From: Maritalea porphyrae
GTDB lineage: Bacteria > Pseudomonadota > Alphaproteobacteria > Rhizobiales > Devosiaceae
Reading direction: 5' to 3'
DNA length: 64,000 nucleotides
NCBI RefSeq assembly: GCF_030159895.1
Contig: NZ_BSNI01000002.1
Coordinates: forward strand, 1,080,306 to 1,144,305
In this document: piece after piece, positions 7,591 through 16,551 of the stretch
Layout: every line of letters starts with the position of its first letter
How positions within the stretch are numbered: position 1 is the first letter of the stretch
Program-made: the position numbers and the translations under genes
The notes under the pieces: model-generated
The model's input: only the letters and a program-made list of their open reading frames with translations
Told to the model about the DNA's origin: nothing
Databases searched by the model: none

Positions 7591-7977
7591 TTAGGCGTTC
7601 TCACCGGGGAAATCTGCGGACCACATTTTTTCGATATTGTAGAACTCGCGCACTTCAGGTCTGAATATGTGGACGATTACGTCACCGCCATCTACCAATA
7701 CCCAATCGCACTGTGGCAAGCCTTCAACTTTTGGGCGACCAAAGCCAGCCTCGCGCATGGCGCGCTGCAACTGGTCCGCAATCGCACCCACATGACGGTT
7801 TGATCGGCCAGAGGCAACGATCATATAGTCGGCAAGGCTGGATTTCTGACGAATATCAATCTGCACAGTTTCTTCCGCCTTGGCGTCTTCCAAGACAGTA
7901 GAAACAAGATCGATAAGATTAATGTCAGGCTGGTTTTTTTGGGCCTTAGCGCCCTCTTGATGGGTTGTCGGCGTCAT
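7591..7977 (-). CDS. rsfS: Ribosomal silencing factor
   Basis: A 128-residue RsfS/Iojap protein that binds ribosomal protein L14 and blocks subunit joining when nutrients are scarce. The core runs from the IDIRQKSSLADYMIVASGRS segment through GLPQCDWVLVDGGDVIVHIF to REFYNIEKMW. A Gln/Lys-rich N-terminal extension of about 18 residues precedes the domain. It lies between nadD and rlmH, the common arrangement. The 133 bases between it and nadD hold no supported gene. Confidence 0.97.
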   Translation of the reverse strand: MTPTTHQEGAKAQKNQPDINLIDLVSTVLEDAKAEETVQIDIRQKSSLADYMIVASGRSNRHVGAIADQLQRAMREAGFGRPKVEGLPQCDWVLVDGGDVIVHIFRPEVREFYNIEKMWSADFPGENA

Positions 7978-8110
7978 CCGCGAGCAACCATATAAGACAA
8001 TGATGAAACCATGTCGGTTCGTTTGGTCCTTTTAAAAAACAACGCGGACTGTCGCCCGCTCATTGAGTTGATTATGCGCTTTTTGGCGCGTTTTTTCAAG
8101 TCTGATCCAA

Positions 8111-8743
8111 TCAACGCTTTGGCGCACCGCCATTGCGTATTTGGGTAGAGGATAGGTCGCTCATGATGCCATGCATGTAAACCCACGCAGGAGCCTGAAG
8201 GTCCGCCAGGCGATGGGCGTCACTTTCGTCAATTCGGTCACCCGAAAGGGCGATTGCCGTTTTGGAGAATGGCGCTTGCCGCGCGTCACCAGGACGCACA
8301 TAAACAGCCATCGGCATCATATTCGCAATCTCGCGCCAGCGTTCCCATTTGTGGAAACTCGAGAGATTGTCTGCACCCATGATCCAAACAAATCGTCGAT
8401 CGGGCAAGCTTTTGGTTAAAAACTCAAGCGTATCAAACGTATATTTGAAGCCATGTTCTGCTTCAAAGCCTGTTATCCGAACACCAGGATGGTCAACAAG
8501 TTTTTGTGCTGCGGCAATACGTTCCGCAAGTGGCTTAAGTTCCGAGTGATCCTTTAATGGGTTGCCGGGTGAAACAAGCCACCACACTTGATCGAGACCG
8601 AGCCGCTTCAAGGCTTGGCGCGATACCAAGCGATGCCCATCATGCGGCGGGTTGAAGCTACCGCCAAAAAGACCGATACGCATGCCAGGCGCAGAATGTG
8701 GCAACACATCAGTGCGTGCATTGTCTAAGAATATGGTGCTCAC
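8111..8743 (-). CDS. nadD: Nicotinate-nucleotide adenylyltransferase
   Basis: A 210-residue enzyme that adenylates nicotinate mononucleotide in NAD synthesis. It has the nucleotidyltransferase motif [11 protein letters not shown] at about 28-38, the [14 protein letters not shown] segment, and the second nucleotide-binding motif SSTQIR near the C-terminus. The start is GTG at 8743, overlapping the proA stop (GTGA), which implies coupling. An internal ATG at 8683 would still include the catalytic motif but discards a 20-residue leader that I recall from relatives. Confidence 0.95.
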   Translation of the reverse strand: MSTIFLDNARTDVLPHSAPGMRIGLFGGSFNPPHDGHRLVSRQALKRLGLDQVWWLVSPGNPLKDHSELKPLAERIAAAQKLVDHPGVRITGFEAEHGFKYTFDTLEFLTKSLPDRRFVWIMGADNLSSFHKWERWREIANMMPMAVYVRPGDARQAPFSKTAIALSGDRIDESDAHRLADLQAPAWVYMHGIMSDLSSTQIRNGGAPKR

Positions 8744-10026
8744 GGGCGTGTTTGACCTGTGCCATGCACCAGATATTTGAAGCTGGTAAGCTGCTCAACG
8801 CCTACAGGGCCACGCGCATGCATTTTGCCCGTCGCAATGCCAATCTCTGCGCCCATGCCAAATTCACCACCATCTGCAAATTGCGTCGATGCGTTGTGCA
8901 TCACAATTGCTGAATCAACTTGCGCAAAAAACGCATCAACCGATTGGTCGTCTTCGGCGATTATCGCTTCGGTGTGGCCAGATGAGTATCGCTGCACATG
9001 CGCAATCGCTTCGGCTGTATCACCCACAATTTTCACGGAAAGGATCGCGTCTAAATATTCGGTGCTCCAGTCCTCTTCGCTTGCTGGTGCAGCATCGGCA
9101 TAAAGCGCGCGCACCGCGTCGTCGCCGCGAATAGCGCAGCCTTTGGCCGCAAGCGCAGCGCATAATTGCGGCACCAAAACATCTGCAACGTCGCGATGGA
9201 CCAACAATGTCTCGGCAGCCCCGCAAATGCCTGTTCGGCGCATCTTTGCGTTCAATACAATCTGCTCAGCCATTTCTAGGTCAGCGCTTTTGTCCACATA
9301 GACGTGGCAAATGCCTTCGAGGTGAGAAAAAACAGGCACTCGTGCTTCCTCTTGGACGCGCGCCACAAGGCTCTTGCCGCCACGCGGCACAATTACATCG
9401 ATATTGCCCGAAAGACCTTTGAGCATTTCTCCAACCGCGGCGCGATCTGTTGTTGGCACCAACTGAATGGCCGTTTTTGGCAGGCCCGCTTTTTCCAAAC
9501 CAAATTGCAGTGCCTCATGAATGGCACGGGAGGAGTGGTAGCTATCCGAACCGCCACGCAAAATCACGGCGTTGCCTGATTTCAGGCACAGCGCACCCGC
9601 ATCGGCAGTAACGTTTGGGCGGCTTTCAAATATAACCCCGATCACGCCGAGCGGCGTGCGCACGCGGTCAATTTTCAGTCCATTCGGCCGCTCAATTGTG
9701 GCGATGGTTTTGCCCACCGGATCATCAAGTTCAGCGATGGCGCGTAAACCATCCGCAATCGCATCAATTCGCTCGTCATCAAGCGTCAATCGATCAAGAA
9801 AGGCGGCGGTCATGCCTTTGGCCTTGCCCGCCTCAATATCCTGCTTGTTTGCTTTAAGGATTGCATCTTTGCTGACCCGCAACTGATCCGCTGCGGCTGT
9901 CAGCGCTAGGTTTTTTTGGTCTGGGGTTGCCGTTGCTAAAGCGCGCGCAGCTTGTTTTGCAGCGCTACCAAGCTCTTGCATCACTGCAGCAACATCGTCC
10001 TTTGACTGTGAAACCATTGCACTCAT
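8740..10026 (-). CDS. proA: Gamma-glutamyl phosphate reductase
   Basis: A 428-residue NADPH-dependent reductase that converts gamma-glutamyl phosphate to glutamate semialdehyde in proline synthesis. Typical segments are [49 protein letters not shown], the catalytic cysteine region [15 protein letters not shown], and [20 protein letters not shown]. The ATGA overlap with proB upstream and GTGA overlap with nadD downstream indicate a tightly coupled proB-proA-nadD unit. Confidence 0.97.
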   Translation of the reverse strand: MSAMVSQSKDDVAAVMQELGSAAKQAARALATATPDQKNLALTAAADQLRVSKDAILKANKQDIEAGKAKGMTAAFLDRLTLDDERIDAIADGLRAIAELDDPVGKTIATIERPNGLKIDRVRTPLGVIGVIFESRPNVTADAGALCLKSGNAVILRGGSDSYHSSRAIHEALQFGLEKAGLPKTAIQLVPTTDRAAVGEMLKGLSGNIDVIVPRGGKSLVARVQEEARVPVFSHLEGICHVYVDKSADLEMAEQIVLNAKMRRTGICGAAETLLVHRDVADVLVPQLCAALAAKGCAIRGDDAVRALYADAAPASEEDWSTEYLDAILSVKIVGDTAEAIAHVQRYSSGHTEAIIAEDDQSVDAFFAQVDSAIVMHNASTQFADGGEFGMGAEIGIATGKMHARGPVGVEQLTSFKYLVHGTGQTRP

Positions 10027-11177
10027 TGCGCTTGTCCCTCCAACTCAACTCCGGTCAGCACCAGATTGTCCCGATGCACCAATTCAGTACGGCTGACAGG
10101 CCCCAGAATTTCAACTATGTCTTGGGAGCGTTTGCCGATTATTCTTTGTGCCTCACTGGCGTCAAAGCTTGCAAGTCCGCGCGCCGCTTCGCCGTTCGAT
10201 TGATCAAAGATCGCCACTGCGTCCCCTCGCTGAAACTGTCCTTCAATCTTAGTCACACCAATTGGCAATAGGCTGCGACCAGAATTCAGCGCTCGCAAAG
10301 CGCCATCATCGATGATCACTCGTCCCGTTGGAATAGAGGCCATAATCCAGTTTTTGCGCGCAGCTCTTGGAGTATTGCTGGGCACAAAATAACTGTGCTT
10401 GCCACCTTCAAAAAGTGCTTTGAGGGGATGCAGTTCATGCCCTTTGCAAATCACCATTGCGGTGCCTGCATTCACAGCCATCTTTGCCGCTTCGACTTTT
10501 GTCACCATGCCACCGCGCGATAAGTGACTGGCGGCACCACCGGCCATCGCTTCTATTTGCGATGTTATGCGGTCAATAATGGGTAGGTGCTGCGCATTGG
10601 GATCAAGATGGGGCGGTGCGGTGTATAGGCCATCGATATCTGAGAATAAGATTAGTCCGTCCGCCTCGATCATAGTAGCAACGCGCGCGCTCAAACGATC
10701 ATTGTCGCCATAGCGGATTTCGCTTGTCGCAACGCTGTCATTTTCGTTGATGATCGGTACCGCGCCCATTTCCAACAATGTGTTGATTGTGGTACGCGCA
10801 TTTAGGAAATGCCGACGTTGTTCGGTGATGTTAGGGGTCACCAAAATTTGCCCTGTGACCACATTGTGAGCACCTAACGCATCGCGATAGGCTTGTGATA
10901 ATGCGATTTGACCTACAGAAGCGGCCGCTTGGCTTTGATCTAGCGTCAAGCTTTCCGCAGTCAAACCCAGAATACGTCGCCCGAGCGAAATTGCACCCGA
11001 GCTCACAATGAGAATTTCAACGCCCCGCGCCTTAATCTCCGCTATGTCTGCTGCAAGGCTTTCAAGCCATGGTTTGCGCAACTGACCCGTTTCCCCATCT
11101 ACCAAAAGCGCTGAACCGATTTTGATGGTCAAGCGCTTAAAGCTATTGGCGGAGAGGGGAGAAAATTGCGATGACAT
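10023..11177 (-). CDS. proB: Glutamate 5-kinase
   Basis: A 384-residue kinase for the first committed step of proline synthesis. It has an N-terminal amino-acid kinase domain ([65 protein letters not shown]) and a C-terminal PUA domain (about 285-370). The ATG at 11177 gives a normal length, four bases after the obgE stop; a TTG at 11204 overlapping obgE is the alternative. Neither has a strong ribosome binding site, so translation may depend on coupling with obgE. Feedback inhibition by proline is expected from the family. Confidence 0.95.
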   Translation of the reverse strand: MSSQFSPLSANSFKRLTIKIGSALLVDGETGQLRKPWLESLAADIAEIKARGVEILIVSSGAISLGRRILGLTAESLTLDQSQAAASVGQIALSQAYRDALGAHNVVTGQILVTPNITEQRRHFLNARTTINTLLEMGAVPIINENDSVATSEIRYGDNDRLSARVATMIEADGLILFSDIDGLYTAPPHLDPNAQHLPIIDRITSQIEAMAGGAASHLSRGGMVTKVEAAKMAVNAGTAMVICKGHELHPLKALFEGGKHSYFVPSNTPRAARKNWIMASIPTGRVIIDDGALRALNSGRSLLPIGVTKIEGQFQRGDAVAIFDQSNGEAARGLASFDASEAQRIIGKRSQDIVEILGPVSRTELVHRDNLVLTGVELEGQAQ

Positions 11178-11181
11178 GATT

Positions 11182-12225
11182 TTAGGGCGTCCAAGTCTCG
11201 TCAAGTGCCGCCTTGGCTTCGTCTTCGGCTTTTTGCTTTACCGCATCCATGGTGCCAATGACCTTATATAGCACTTGGTCGGTATTGAGATGGCTCACTG
11301 CAGAAATCGCCAAAACCTCGCCGCCGGACGCCTCACGCAACGCGGCGAGCTTTTCATCCCGGTCGTCGTCGCTTAGAGCATCGACTTTGTTAAGCGCTAG
11401 GATCTCTTGTTTTTCGTCCAACCCATGGCCGTATGCTGCCAACTCACCACGAATGGTTTTGTAAGCGCCTACAACATCTTCTTGGGTACCATCCACCAGA
11501 TGGATAATCGACCTTGTGCGTTCGATATGCCCAAGGAACCGATCACCGATGCCAGCGCCTTCATGCGCGCCTTCAATTAACCCCGGAATATCCGCCAACA
11601 CAAAATCGCGTTCGCCAATTTTAACGACGCCCAAATTCGGATGTAGCGTAGTAAATGGATAGTCTGCAATTTTTGGCTTTGCGGCAGAAACAGCGGACAG
11701 AAATGTCGACTTGCCCGCATTGGGAAGTCCCACAAGCCCCGCATCAGCAATCAACTTCAAACGCAACCAGATCCATTTGTCAGTGGCCTCAAGGCCCGGA
11801 TTGGCATGGCGCGGAGACTGGTTGGTGGAGGTTTTAAAGTGCATATTGCCAAAACCACCATTGCCTCCTTCAAGCAAGACTATTTCTTGGCCGACTTCTG
11901 TCAAATCAGCAATCAGTGTCTCATTGTCTTCTTCAAAGATTTGCGTTCCAACAGGCACCTTCAAAATCACGTCTCGGCCATCAGAGCCTGTACGTTGTCG
12001 GCCCATGCCGTGGGTGCCAGTACCTGCTTTGAAGTGCTGTTTGTATCGATAGTCAATTAGAGTGTTCAGGCCGTCAACGCACTTGACAATAATGTCGCCT
12101 CCGCGACCACCATTGCCACCATCGGGGCCGCCAAATTCCACATACTTCTCTCGCCGAAATGACACAGCGCCTGCGCCGCCTGCACCGGATCGAATGTAAA
12201 CTCTAGCTTGGTCGAGAAACTTCAT
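11182..12225 (-). CDS. obgE: Obg family GTPase, ribosome assembly
   Basis: A 347-residue essential GTPase of 50S subunit maturation. The glycine-rich Obg fold occupies residues 1-158 ([26 protein letters not shown]). The G domain has G1 GLPNAGKST at 166-174, G3 [14 protein letters not shown] and G4 ALNKVD, and a short Ala/Glu/Lys-rich C-terminal tail ends the protein. It lies downstream of rpmA and the acetyltransferases, as in many alphaproteobacteria where rplU-rpmA-obgE form one unit. Confidence 0.97.
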   Translation of the reverse strand: MKFLDQARVYIRSGAGGAGAVSFRREKYVEFGGPDGGNGGRGGDIIVKCVDGLNTLIDYRYKQHFKAGTGTHGMGRQRTGSDGRDVILKVPVGTQIFEEDNETLIADLTEVGQEIVLLEGGNGGFGNMHFKTSTNQSPRHANPGLEATDKWIWLRLKLIADAGLVGLPNAGKSTFLSAVSAAKPKIADYPFTTLHPNLGVVKIGERDFVLADIPGLIEGAHEGAGIGDRFLGHIERTRSIIHLVDGTQEDVVGAYKTIRGELAAYGHGLDEKQEILALNKVDALSDDDRDEKLAALREASGGEVLAISAVSHLNTDQVLYKVIGTMDAVKQKAEDEAKAALDETWTP

Positions 12226-12254
12226 TTATCTAACTCACGCGGGTCACCAACGCA

Positions 12255-12788
12255 CTATTGCGTAAGGGCGACAAACGCTTCCTTTTTTAGTTGCGTATCG
12301 ATATGCGGCAAATCGACGTTTTGTGCAAGGCAATGTAGGGTGCTGCGGCCTACTTCTTCAAATCCGAACTTCTTTTGAATAGCCAAAGAAGCGGCGTTGT
12401 GTTCAAAAACGCCCGATTTAATATATGTCGGATTTGCAACCTCAAACATCCATTTGATTACCGCTGCGCACGCTTCGCTCATATACCCTTTGCCCCAATG
12501 CAAGGGGTCGAGATAGTAGCCAAGTTGTGGCACTTTGCCCTGTAAACCAAAACCTGTCATGCCACAAAACTGATTGTCTTTATCGATGATTGAGAATTTT
12601 TGGTCAAAGGGATCCGTTGCACCGCTGATGCGCTCTAGGTACTCAATTGCACCATTTTCAGGGTAAGGATGGGGCACGCGGGACAGATTTTTCGAGACTT
12701 CCAAGTCTTCCAAAATCCGCTGCATACGCGGGGCATCACTTGTGTTTGGCGTGCGCAAAAATAGGCGCTGGGTTTTCAGTTCGGGCAT
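12255..12788 (-). CDS. GNAT family N-acetyltransferase (RimJ/RimL type), copy 1
   Basis: A 177-residue acetyltransferase with the N-terminal ELKTQRLFLRTP strand typical of the RimJ/RimL group, the strand GYYLDPLHWGKGYMSEA carrying the acetyl-CoA-binding loop, and the C-terminal NAASLAIQKKFGFEEVGR. It is related to the next two genes and starts eight bases after the stop of copy 2. The substrate (a protein N-terminus, an antibiotic or a small amine) cannot be assigned from sequence. Confidence 0.85.
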   Translation of the reverse strand: MPELKTQRLFLRTPNTSDAPRMQRILEDLEVSKNLSRVPHPYPENGAIEYLERISGATDPFDQKFSIIDKDNQFCGMTGFGLQGKVPQLGYYLDPLHWGKGYMSEACAAVIKWMFEVANPTYIKSGVFEHNAASLAIQKKFGFEEVGRSTLHCLAQNVDLPHIDTQLKKEAFVALTQ

Positions 12789-12796
12789 AATATTCT

Positions 12797-13333
12797 CTAA
12801 TGAATAGGCGTGAAGTTATCGCGACGAAGTAAGGTGACAACAATAGGGAGTTCTTTTCCTTGCGCCATGCAGATACGTTGCTCTGTGCGCACATCTTTGA
12901 ACCCAAGCTTATATTGAATTGCCAATGACGCTGGATTGAAGGTGTACGCACCGGAACTCACCTCGTTCACTTCTGAATGTGTAAATAGCCATTCAAGCAA
13001 GGCGCTTGCTGCCTCACTCATCAAACCCTTTCCCCAATAGGGTACATCGATATAGTAGCCCAGCTCAGGCACGGTTTGACCTTCATCCAAATCAAGAGCG
13101 ACCACGCCACAGTACTTGTCATTATGATCGAACATGGCAAGGGTCGTATCTTCAATGATTTCCGTCGGCCCGTTGCGAGAAATCCAATCCTTTAACGTCT
13201 CTCGTGGCAAGGGATACTCGACGCGCGACAAGAATTTGGAAATCTCGTAATTGTCCAAGACAGAATGAATGGCGTCCGCATCACTCAATAGAGGCGGACG
13301 CATAACCAGTCGCTGGGTTCTAATCTCAACCAT
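12797..13333 (-). CDS. GNAT family N-acetyltransferase (RimJ/RimL type), copy 2
   Basis: A 178-residue paralogue of its neighbours, with start VEIRTQRLVMRPP, acetyl-CoA loop YWGKGLMSEAASALLEW and tail NPASLAIQYKLGFKDV. The ATG at 13333 shares its A with the TGA of the preceding gene (TGATG), giving stop-start coupling; a longer reading would start inside the neighbour with a non-homologous leader. Substrate unknown. Confidence 0.85.
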   Translation of the reverse strand: MVEIRTQRLVMRPPLLSDADAIHSVLDNYEISKFLSRVEYPLPRETLKDWISRNGPTEIIEDTTLAMFDHNDKYCGVVALDLDEGQTVPELGYYIDVPYWGKGLMSEAASALLEWLFTHSEVNEVSSGAYTFNPASLAIQYKLGFKDVRTEQRICMAQGKELPIVVTLLRRDNFTPIH

Positions 13334-13896
13334 CACTCTGCTGCTTCTTGTAGGTATCCAGCATCGCGGGCAGGGCGAGTGAATGTCCACACGTCTGCGC
13401 CATCATGCTGGCCACAACCCACTTGTTCTCCGGTGACTTCAAAACCGACTTTTTCCAAAAGCGCTTTGGACGCAAGATTGGACTTCAAGCAGCGCGCATG
13501 CAATTCAAGCTCAGGTACTGCAATGTCGAACTCATCCATCAAGGCACCTATCGCTTGGCTGCCAATGCCTTGGCCCCAAAACTCTTCTCCAAGCCAATAA
13601 CCCAGCTCACCCTGGCCGTCGGCATTTTGCGCAATGCCAACAACGCCCATCATCGGGCCTTTGCGTTTGCAGATCGCCCACACGCGTTCGTCAGTGCCGT
13701 TCGCATGGTCATTGATAAAGTAGAGCCCATCTTCTGACGTGTAAGGATGTGGCAAACGAGCGAGCACATCCGCTAGCTTTTTGTTGTTGGCCAATTGAAC
13801 CAGATCTGCCAAGTCAGCAAGCTCAATTGGCCGAAGTTCCAAAGTGTCTGTCAAAAACCGTAAAGGCAATGCCCTGTAAATTGTGTTGAATGTCAT
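13333..13896 (-). CDS. GNAT family N-acetyltransferase (RimJ/RimL type), copy 3
   Basis: A 187-residue acetyltransferase and first of three tandem copies. It has TLELRPIELADLADLVQLA, GELGYWLGEEFWGQGIGSQA (acetyl-CoA loop) and NLASKALLEKVGFEV. It is more divergent than the other two and has an extra C-terminal segment (GAD, VWTFTRPARDAGY). A GGAG lies upstream of the start. The rpmA terminator-like hairpin (13914-13946) sits just ahead of it, so the three genes may be read through from the ribosomal operon or have a weak promoter of their own. Confidence 0.83.
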   Translation of the reverse strand: MTFNTIYRALPLRFLTDTLELRPIELADLADLVQLANNKKLADVLARLPHPYTSEDGLYFINDHANGTDERVWAICKRKGPMMGVVGIAQNADGQGELGYWLGEEFWGQGIGSQAIGALMDEFDIAVPELELHARCLKSNLASKALLEKVGFEVTGEQVGCGQHDGADVWTFTRPARDAGYLQEAAE

Positions 13897-13913
13897 TGTT
13901 CCGCTCCAAAAGT

Positions 13914-13946
13914 AAAAAGGGGAGCCGGTTTCCCAGTTCCCCTTTT
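13914..13946 (-). terminator. Rho-independent terminator after rpmA
   Basis: On the minus strand AAAAGGGGA (13938-13946) pairs perfectly with TCCCCTTTT (13914-13923), loop of about 14 bases, followed by T residues. It lies 85 bases after the rpmA stop and about 18 bases before the first acetyltransferase start, so it probably limits read-through from rplU-rpmA. Confidence 0.75.
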
Positions 13947-14030
13947 AAAAACTCTTTTGAAGCTTTTTGCGGTAACTTTTCCGCCGGGGTTCTTTGAGAA
14001 ACCGGCGGGAGAGTTATGCTTAATCCGCCG

Positions 14031-14297
14031 TTATTCTGCTGCCTCTTGAGGCATCACAGATACAAATGTCTTATTGTTGCGACGTGTCGAGAAGGTCACC
14101 TTGCCTTCTACGAGCGCAAAAATTGTATGATCTTTGCCAAGACCTACATTTTCACCTGGGTGCCACTTTGTGCCGCGCTGACGCACGAGAATGTTGCCTG
14201 GAACGACGCTTTCGCCACCAAACTTCTTCACGCCGAGACGACGACCAGCTGAATCACGACCGTTACGGGATGAACCGCCTGCTTTCTTATGTGCCAT
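14031..14297 (-). CDS. rpmA: 50S ribosomal protein L27
   Basis: An 88-residue L27, with N-terminus [15 protein letters not shown] near the peptidyl-transferase centre, followed by [27 protein letters not shown] and [10 protein letters not shown]. No N-terminal cleavage extension of the Firmicute type is present. It lies 17 bases after rplU and shares its promoter. Confidence 0.98.
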   Translation of the reverse strand: MAHKKAGGSSRNGRDSAGRRLGVKKFGGESVVPGNILVRQRGTKWHPGENVGLGKDHTIFALVEGKVTFSTRRNNKTFVSVMPQEAAE

Positions 14298-14314
14298 TTG
14301 TCAGTCTCCTACTC

Positions 14315-14908
14315 TTATTCGCCAGCCAAAAGCGTTTTTGCTTGGCTAATCCAGTCTTCACGTTCAATGCGGCCTTTAAAGTTTAGCTCTGCATCTACGC
14401 GTTCGATTTCTTTCGCATCAAACTCAGCAACTTGTTTCAAAGAAGTGATGCCCAAAGCATGCAATTTCTTTTCCAAAGCTGGGCCAACGCCCGAAATCAA
14501 TTTCAAATCGTCTTTTGCAGCTGCAGCAGGTGCTTCAGACTTTGCTTCTGCCTTAGCAGCTGGCTTTTTAGCCGCTTTAGCTTTTGGCTTCGCGCCACCT
14601 GTCAAAATGTCAGTAATTTTCACAACTGACAGATTTTGGCGGTGACCCGCTTTACGGCGATAGTTTTGACGACGCTTCTTTTTGAAGACGACGATTTTCT
14701 TCGCACGCTTTTGTTCAACCAACTCAGCTGCAACAGTTGCACCTTCCACAAGTGGAGTGCCAATTGTTACATCGCCATCAGCGCCAACCATCAATACTTC
14801 TTCAAATACGACAGCGTCGCCTGCTTCGGCGTTGAGTTTTTCAATTTCCAAGACGTCATCAGCAGCAACTTTGTACTGCTTGCCGCCTGTTTTGATCACA
14901 GCAAACAT
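14315..14908 (-). CDS. rplU: 50S ribosomal protein L21 with C-terminal helix-hairpin-helix extension
   Basis: A 197-residue protein. Residues 1-103 are ordinary L21 ([40 protein letters not shown]). An Ala/Lys-rich linker (about 107-133) then leads to a helix-hairpin-helix-like domain ([34 protein letters not shown]). The same extension is familiar from other Hyphomicrobiales L21 proteins, and a similar module occurs at the end of alphaproteobacterial NuoE. The ATG at 14908 is chosen because the L21 fold starts exactly there; the open frame upstream is leader. Confidence 0.96.
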   Translation of the reverse strand: MFAVIKTGGKQYKVAADDVLEIEKLNAEAGDAVVFEEVLMVGADGDVTIGTPLVEGATVAAELVEQKRAKKIVVFKKKRRQNYRRKAGHRQNLSVVKITDILTGGAKPKAKAAKKPAAKAEAKSEAPAAAAKDDLKLISGVGPALEKKLHALGITSLKQVAEFDAKEIERVDAELNFKGRIEREDWISQAKTLLAGE

Positions 14909-15268
14909 ATCATTTCCTTTTTGAGCGTTCTCGCTCTGTTGTGTCACGCTGTGCGGCGCCGACATTTCAGTCGATCTTTTGATTCCTCTATAGTGAGAAA
15001 TCGGCCTTAAGCTGTGCATTCTACAAACAAAATTGCGCGCACTGATGCCAGCACGCGTCAAATTTGAACTGGTTTATGATGGAGAACGGCCCTTGAGTCA
15101 AGCAAGGGCTGGCTTTTTTGCGTTTTTTTGCTGCAGTCGAGATGCAAAAAAGTGACATTTCGGCGTCATGGCGCAAGCCGAATAATTTGTGTCTTGTTAT
15201 GACATGGTTTCGACACCATCTGCGTAAATATAACGACAAGCGATACCGTGCAGGCAAAAATCAAAAAT
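14909..15268. other. Gene-free region holding the rplU leader and promoter
   Basis: About 360 bases between rplU (minus) and a small membrane-protein gene (plus). Apart from the candidate rplU promoter and the palindrome overlapping it, I see no supported gene. Frames open here lack ribosome binding sites and have implausible composition. The rplU leader would be about 155 bases, long enough for autoregulatory RNA structure, but I can name no specific fold. Confidence 0.6.
15073..15101 (-). promoter_or_regulatory. Candidate sigma-70 promoter of rplU-rpmA
   Basis: On the minus strand TTGACT (15101-15096) and CATAAA (15078-15073) are separated by 17 bases, five and four matches to the vegetative consensus. 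The -35 is inside CTTGACT, a sequence common at strong alphaproteobacterial ribosomal promoters. A palindrome (GCCCTTG ... CAAGGGC, 15090-15110) covers the -35. Confidence 0.6.
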
Positions 15269-15571
15269 ATGACCGATAAAAACGAAAGCCGGCTTCACCG
15301 GCAATATGATCGCTTAGAGAAAGTAGCACCTACGCCTTTTGCGAGGTTTCTACATTGGTTGCGCAACCCCTATGCCCGTCTCGTGCGCATACCTTTGGGC
15401 ATATTATTTGTCATTGGCGGCACGCTCAGCATTTTACCGTTGCTAGGTATTTGGATGCTGCCGTTGGGCTTATTACTTTTGGCAATTGATTTGCCGCTTT
15501 TGCGTGGGCCGGTTGCGAACTCGATTATTCGCATTCGCAGATGGTTAGAAAACTATCGGCGTAAGAAGTAG
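15269..15571 (+). CDS. Small inner-membrane protein of unknown function
   Basis: About 100 residues: a charged N-terminus (TDKNESRLHRQYDRLEK), two hydrophobic segments (IPLGILFVIGGTLSILPLLG and MLPLGLLLLAIDLPLL), and an Arg/Lys-rich C-terminus (IIRIRRWLENYRRKK). This predicts a hairpin membrane protein with both ends cytoplasmic. Similar short proteins occur in alphaproteobacteria without assigned function. The start is uncertain: ATG at 15269 or GTG at 15248, neither with a clear ribosome binding site. A terminator follows 14 bases after the stop. Confidence 0.75.
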   Translation: MTDKNESRLHRQYDRLEKVAPTPFARFLHWLRNPYARLVRIPLGILFVIGGTLSILPLLGIWMLPLGLLLLAIDLPLLRGPVANSIIRIRRWLENYRRKK

Positions 15572-15584
15572 GTGTCCAACAAAA

Positions 15585-15606
15585 AAGGGGGCGAAATCGC
15601 CCCCTT
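15585..15606. terminator. Bidirectional rho-independent terminator
   Basis: A 10-bp perfect stem (AAGGGGGCGA with TCGCCCCCTT) with a two-base loop is flanked by an A-run on the left and a T-rich stretch on the right. It lies between the convergent small membrane-protein gene and the ABC permease, and fits termination in both directions. Confidence 0.85.
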
Positions 15607-15627
15607 GATTTTGACAATTTGTTCGTA

Positions 15628-16551
15628 TCAACGACCACGAATACGTGGATCAAGTGCATCGCGTACACCGTCGCCGATATAGTTGATGGACAAAACAACC
15701 AGCGAAATCATAACGCCGGGCCAAACAACGCGAATAGGTGTCACGGTCATAAAGCTAGTGCCATCAAACAACAGGCGTCCCCATGTTGGGAAATCTGATG
15801 GAAAGCCCAATCCCAAAAAGCTTAGAGCGCTTTCAGTGATAATAGCGTTCGCAATACCCAAAGTCGCCGAAACCATCACCGGGCTTAGAACGTTTGGGAA
15901 AATATGACGCCAGATTGTGGTCCACGATTTTGTGCCGATTGAACGGGCAGCAAGAACGAATTCGCGTTCCTTCAGGGCCAGCACTTCACCACGCACGATA
16001 CGGGCGGTGTTCATCCAGCTGGTGATCCCGATCACAAAAACGATCAGCATAAATATGCCCATTTCGGGGCCAAATGCCTGACGAAGCGGATCACGGAACA
16101 ACATGATGATCACAAGCAACAGAGGCAGCAATGGCAATGCGAGGAACAAGTCTGTTGTCCGCATCAAAATGCCATCGAGCTTTTTAAAGAAGCCAGCAAC
16201 AACGCCAACAAGAGTGCCCAAGACCAGGGATAACCCCATCGCAAGTATGCCAACGGCCAAGGTGATACGGCCGCCCGCAAGAATTTGCGCGAACATGTCG
16301 CGGCCCAAATTGTCGGTTCCCATTGGGTGCGCAAATGTTGGGCCCAAATTCTTGTTGCGAATGTCCAGGAATTGAGGATCAACGGTATGGATGAATGGTC
16401 CAAAAACCACGACCAAAACGATCGTCATGAACACAATGGTGCCGGCAACACCGCCTTTGTGTTGTACGAATTGCCGCCATACATCGCCCCAAAGGGTGCG
16501 TTGCGCGCCGAGTTTGGTGGTGTCGGCGGTGGATACAGCTTGATCAGTCAT
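15628..16551 (-). CDS. Peptide-type ABC transporter permease (DppC/OppC family)
   Basis: A 307-residue inner-membrane permease with about six transmembrane segments. It has the N-terminal VWRQFVQHKGGVAG helix, the family signature HPMGTDNLGRDMFAQILAGG, and the ATPase-contacting EAA loop LAARSIGTKSWTTIWRHIFP. The tail INYIGDGVRDALDPR is typical of DppC. It overlaps the DppB-like gene by eight bases and is the last gene of the importer operon. The substrate class (di/oligopeptide, nickel or opine) is not resolved. Confidence 0.93.
   Translation of the reverse strand: MTDQAVSTADTTKLGAQRTLWGDVWRQFVQHKGGVAGTIVFMTIVLVVVFGPFIHTVDPQFLDIRNKNLGPTFAHPMGTDNLGRDMFAQILAGGRITLAVGILAMGLSLVLGTLVGVVAGFFKKLDGILMRTTDLFLALPLLPLLLVIIMLFRDPLRQAFGPEMGIFMLIVFVIGITSWMNTARIVRGEVLALKEREFVLAARSIGTKSWTTIWRHIFPNVLSPVMVSATLGIANAIITESALSFLGLGFPSDFPTWGRLLFDGTSFMTVTPIRVVWPGVMISLVVLSINYIGDGVRDALDPRIRGR

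Noticed and set aside
13982-14011. CCGCCGG...CCGGCGG hairpin after rpmA considered as a terminator
   Set aside because: No T-run follows in minus-strand RNA; the hairpin at 13914-13946 is the better terminator.
15021-15257. A 78-codon frame upstream of rplU on the minus strand
   Set aside because: It spans the rplU promoter, has no ribosome binding site and an implausible composition.
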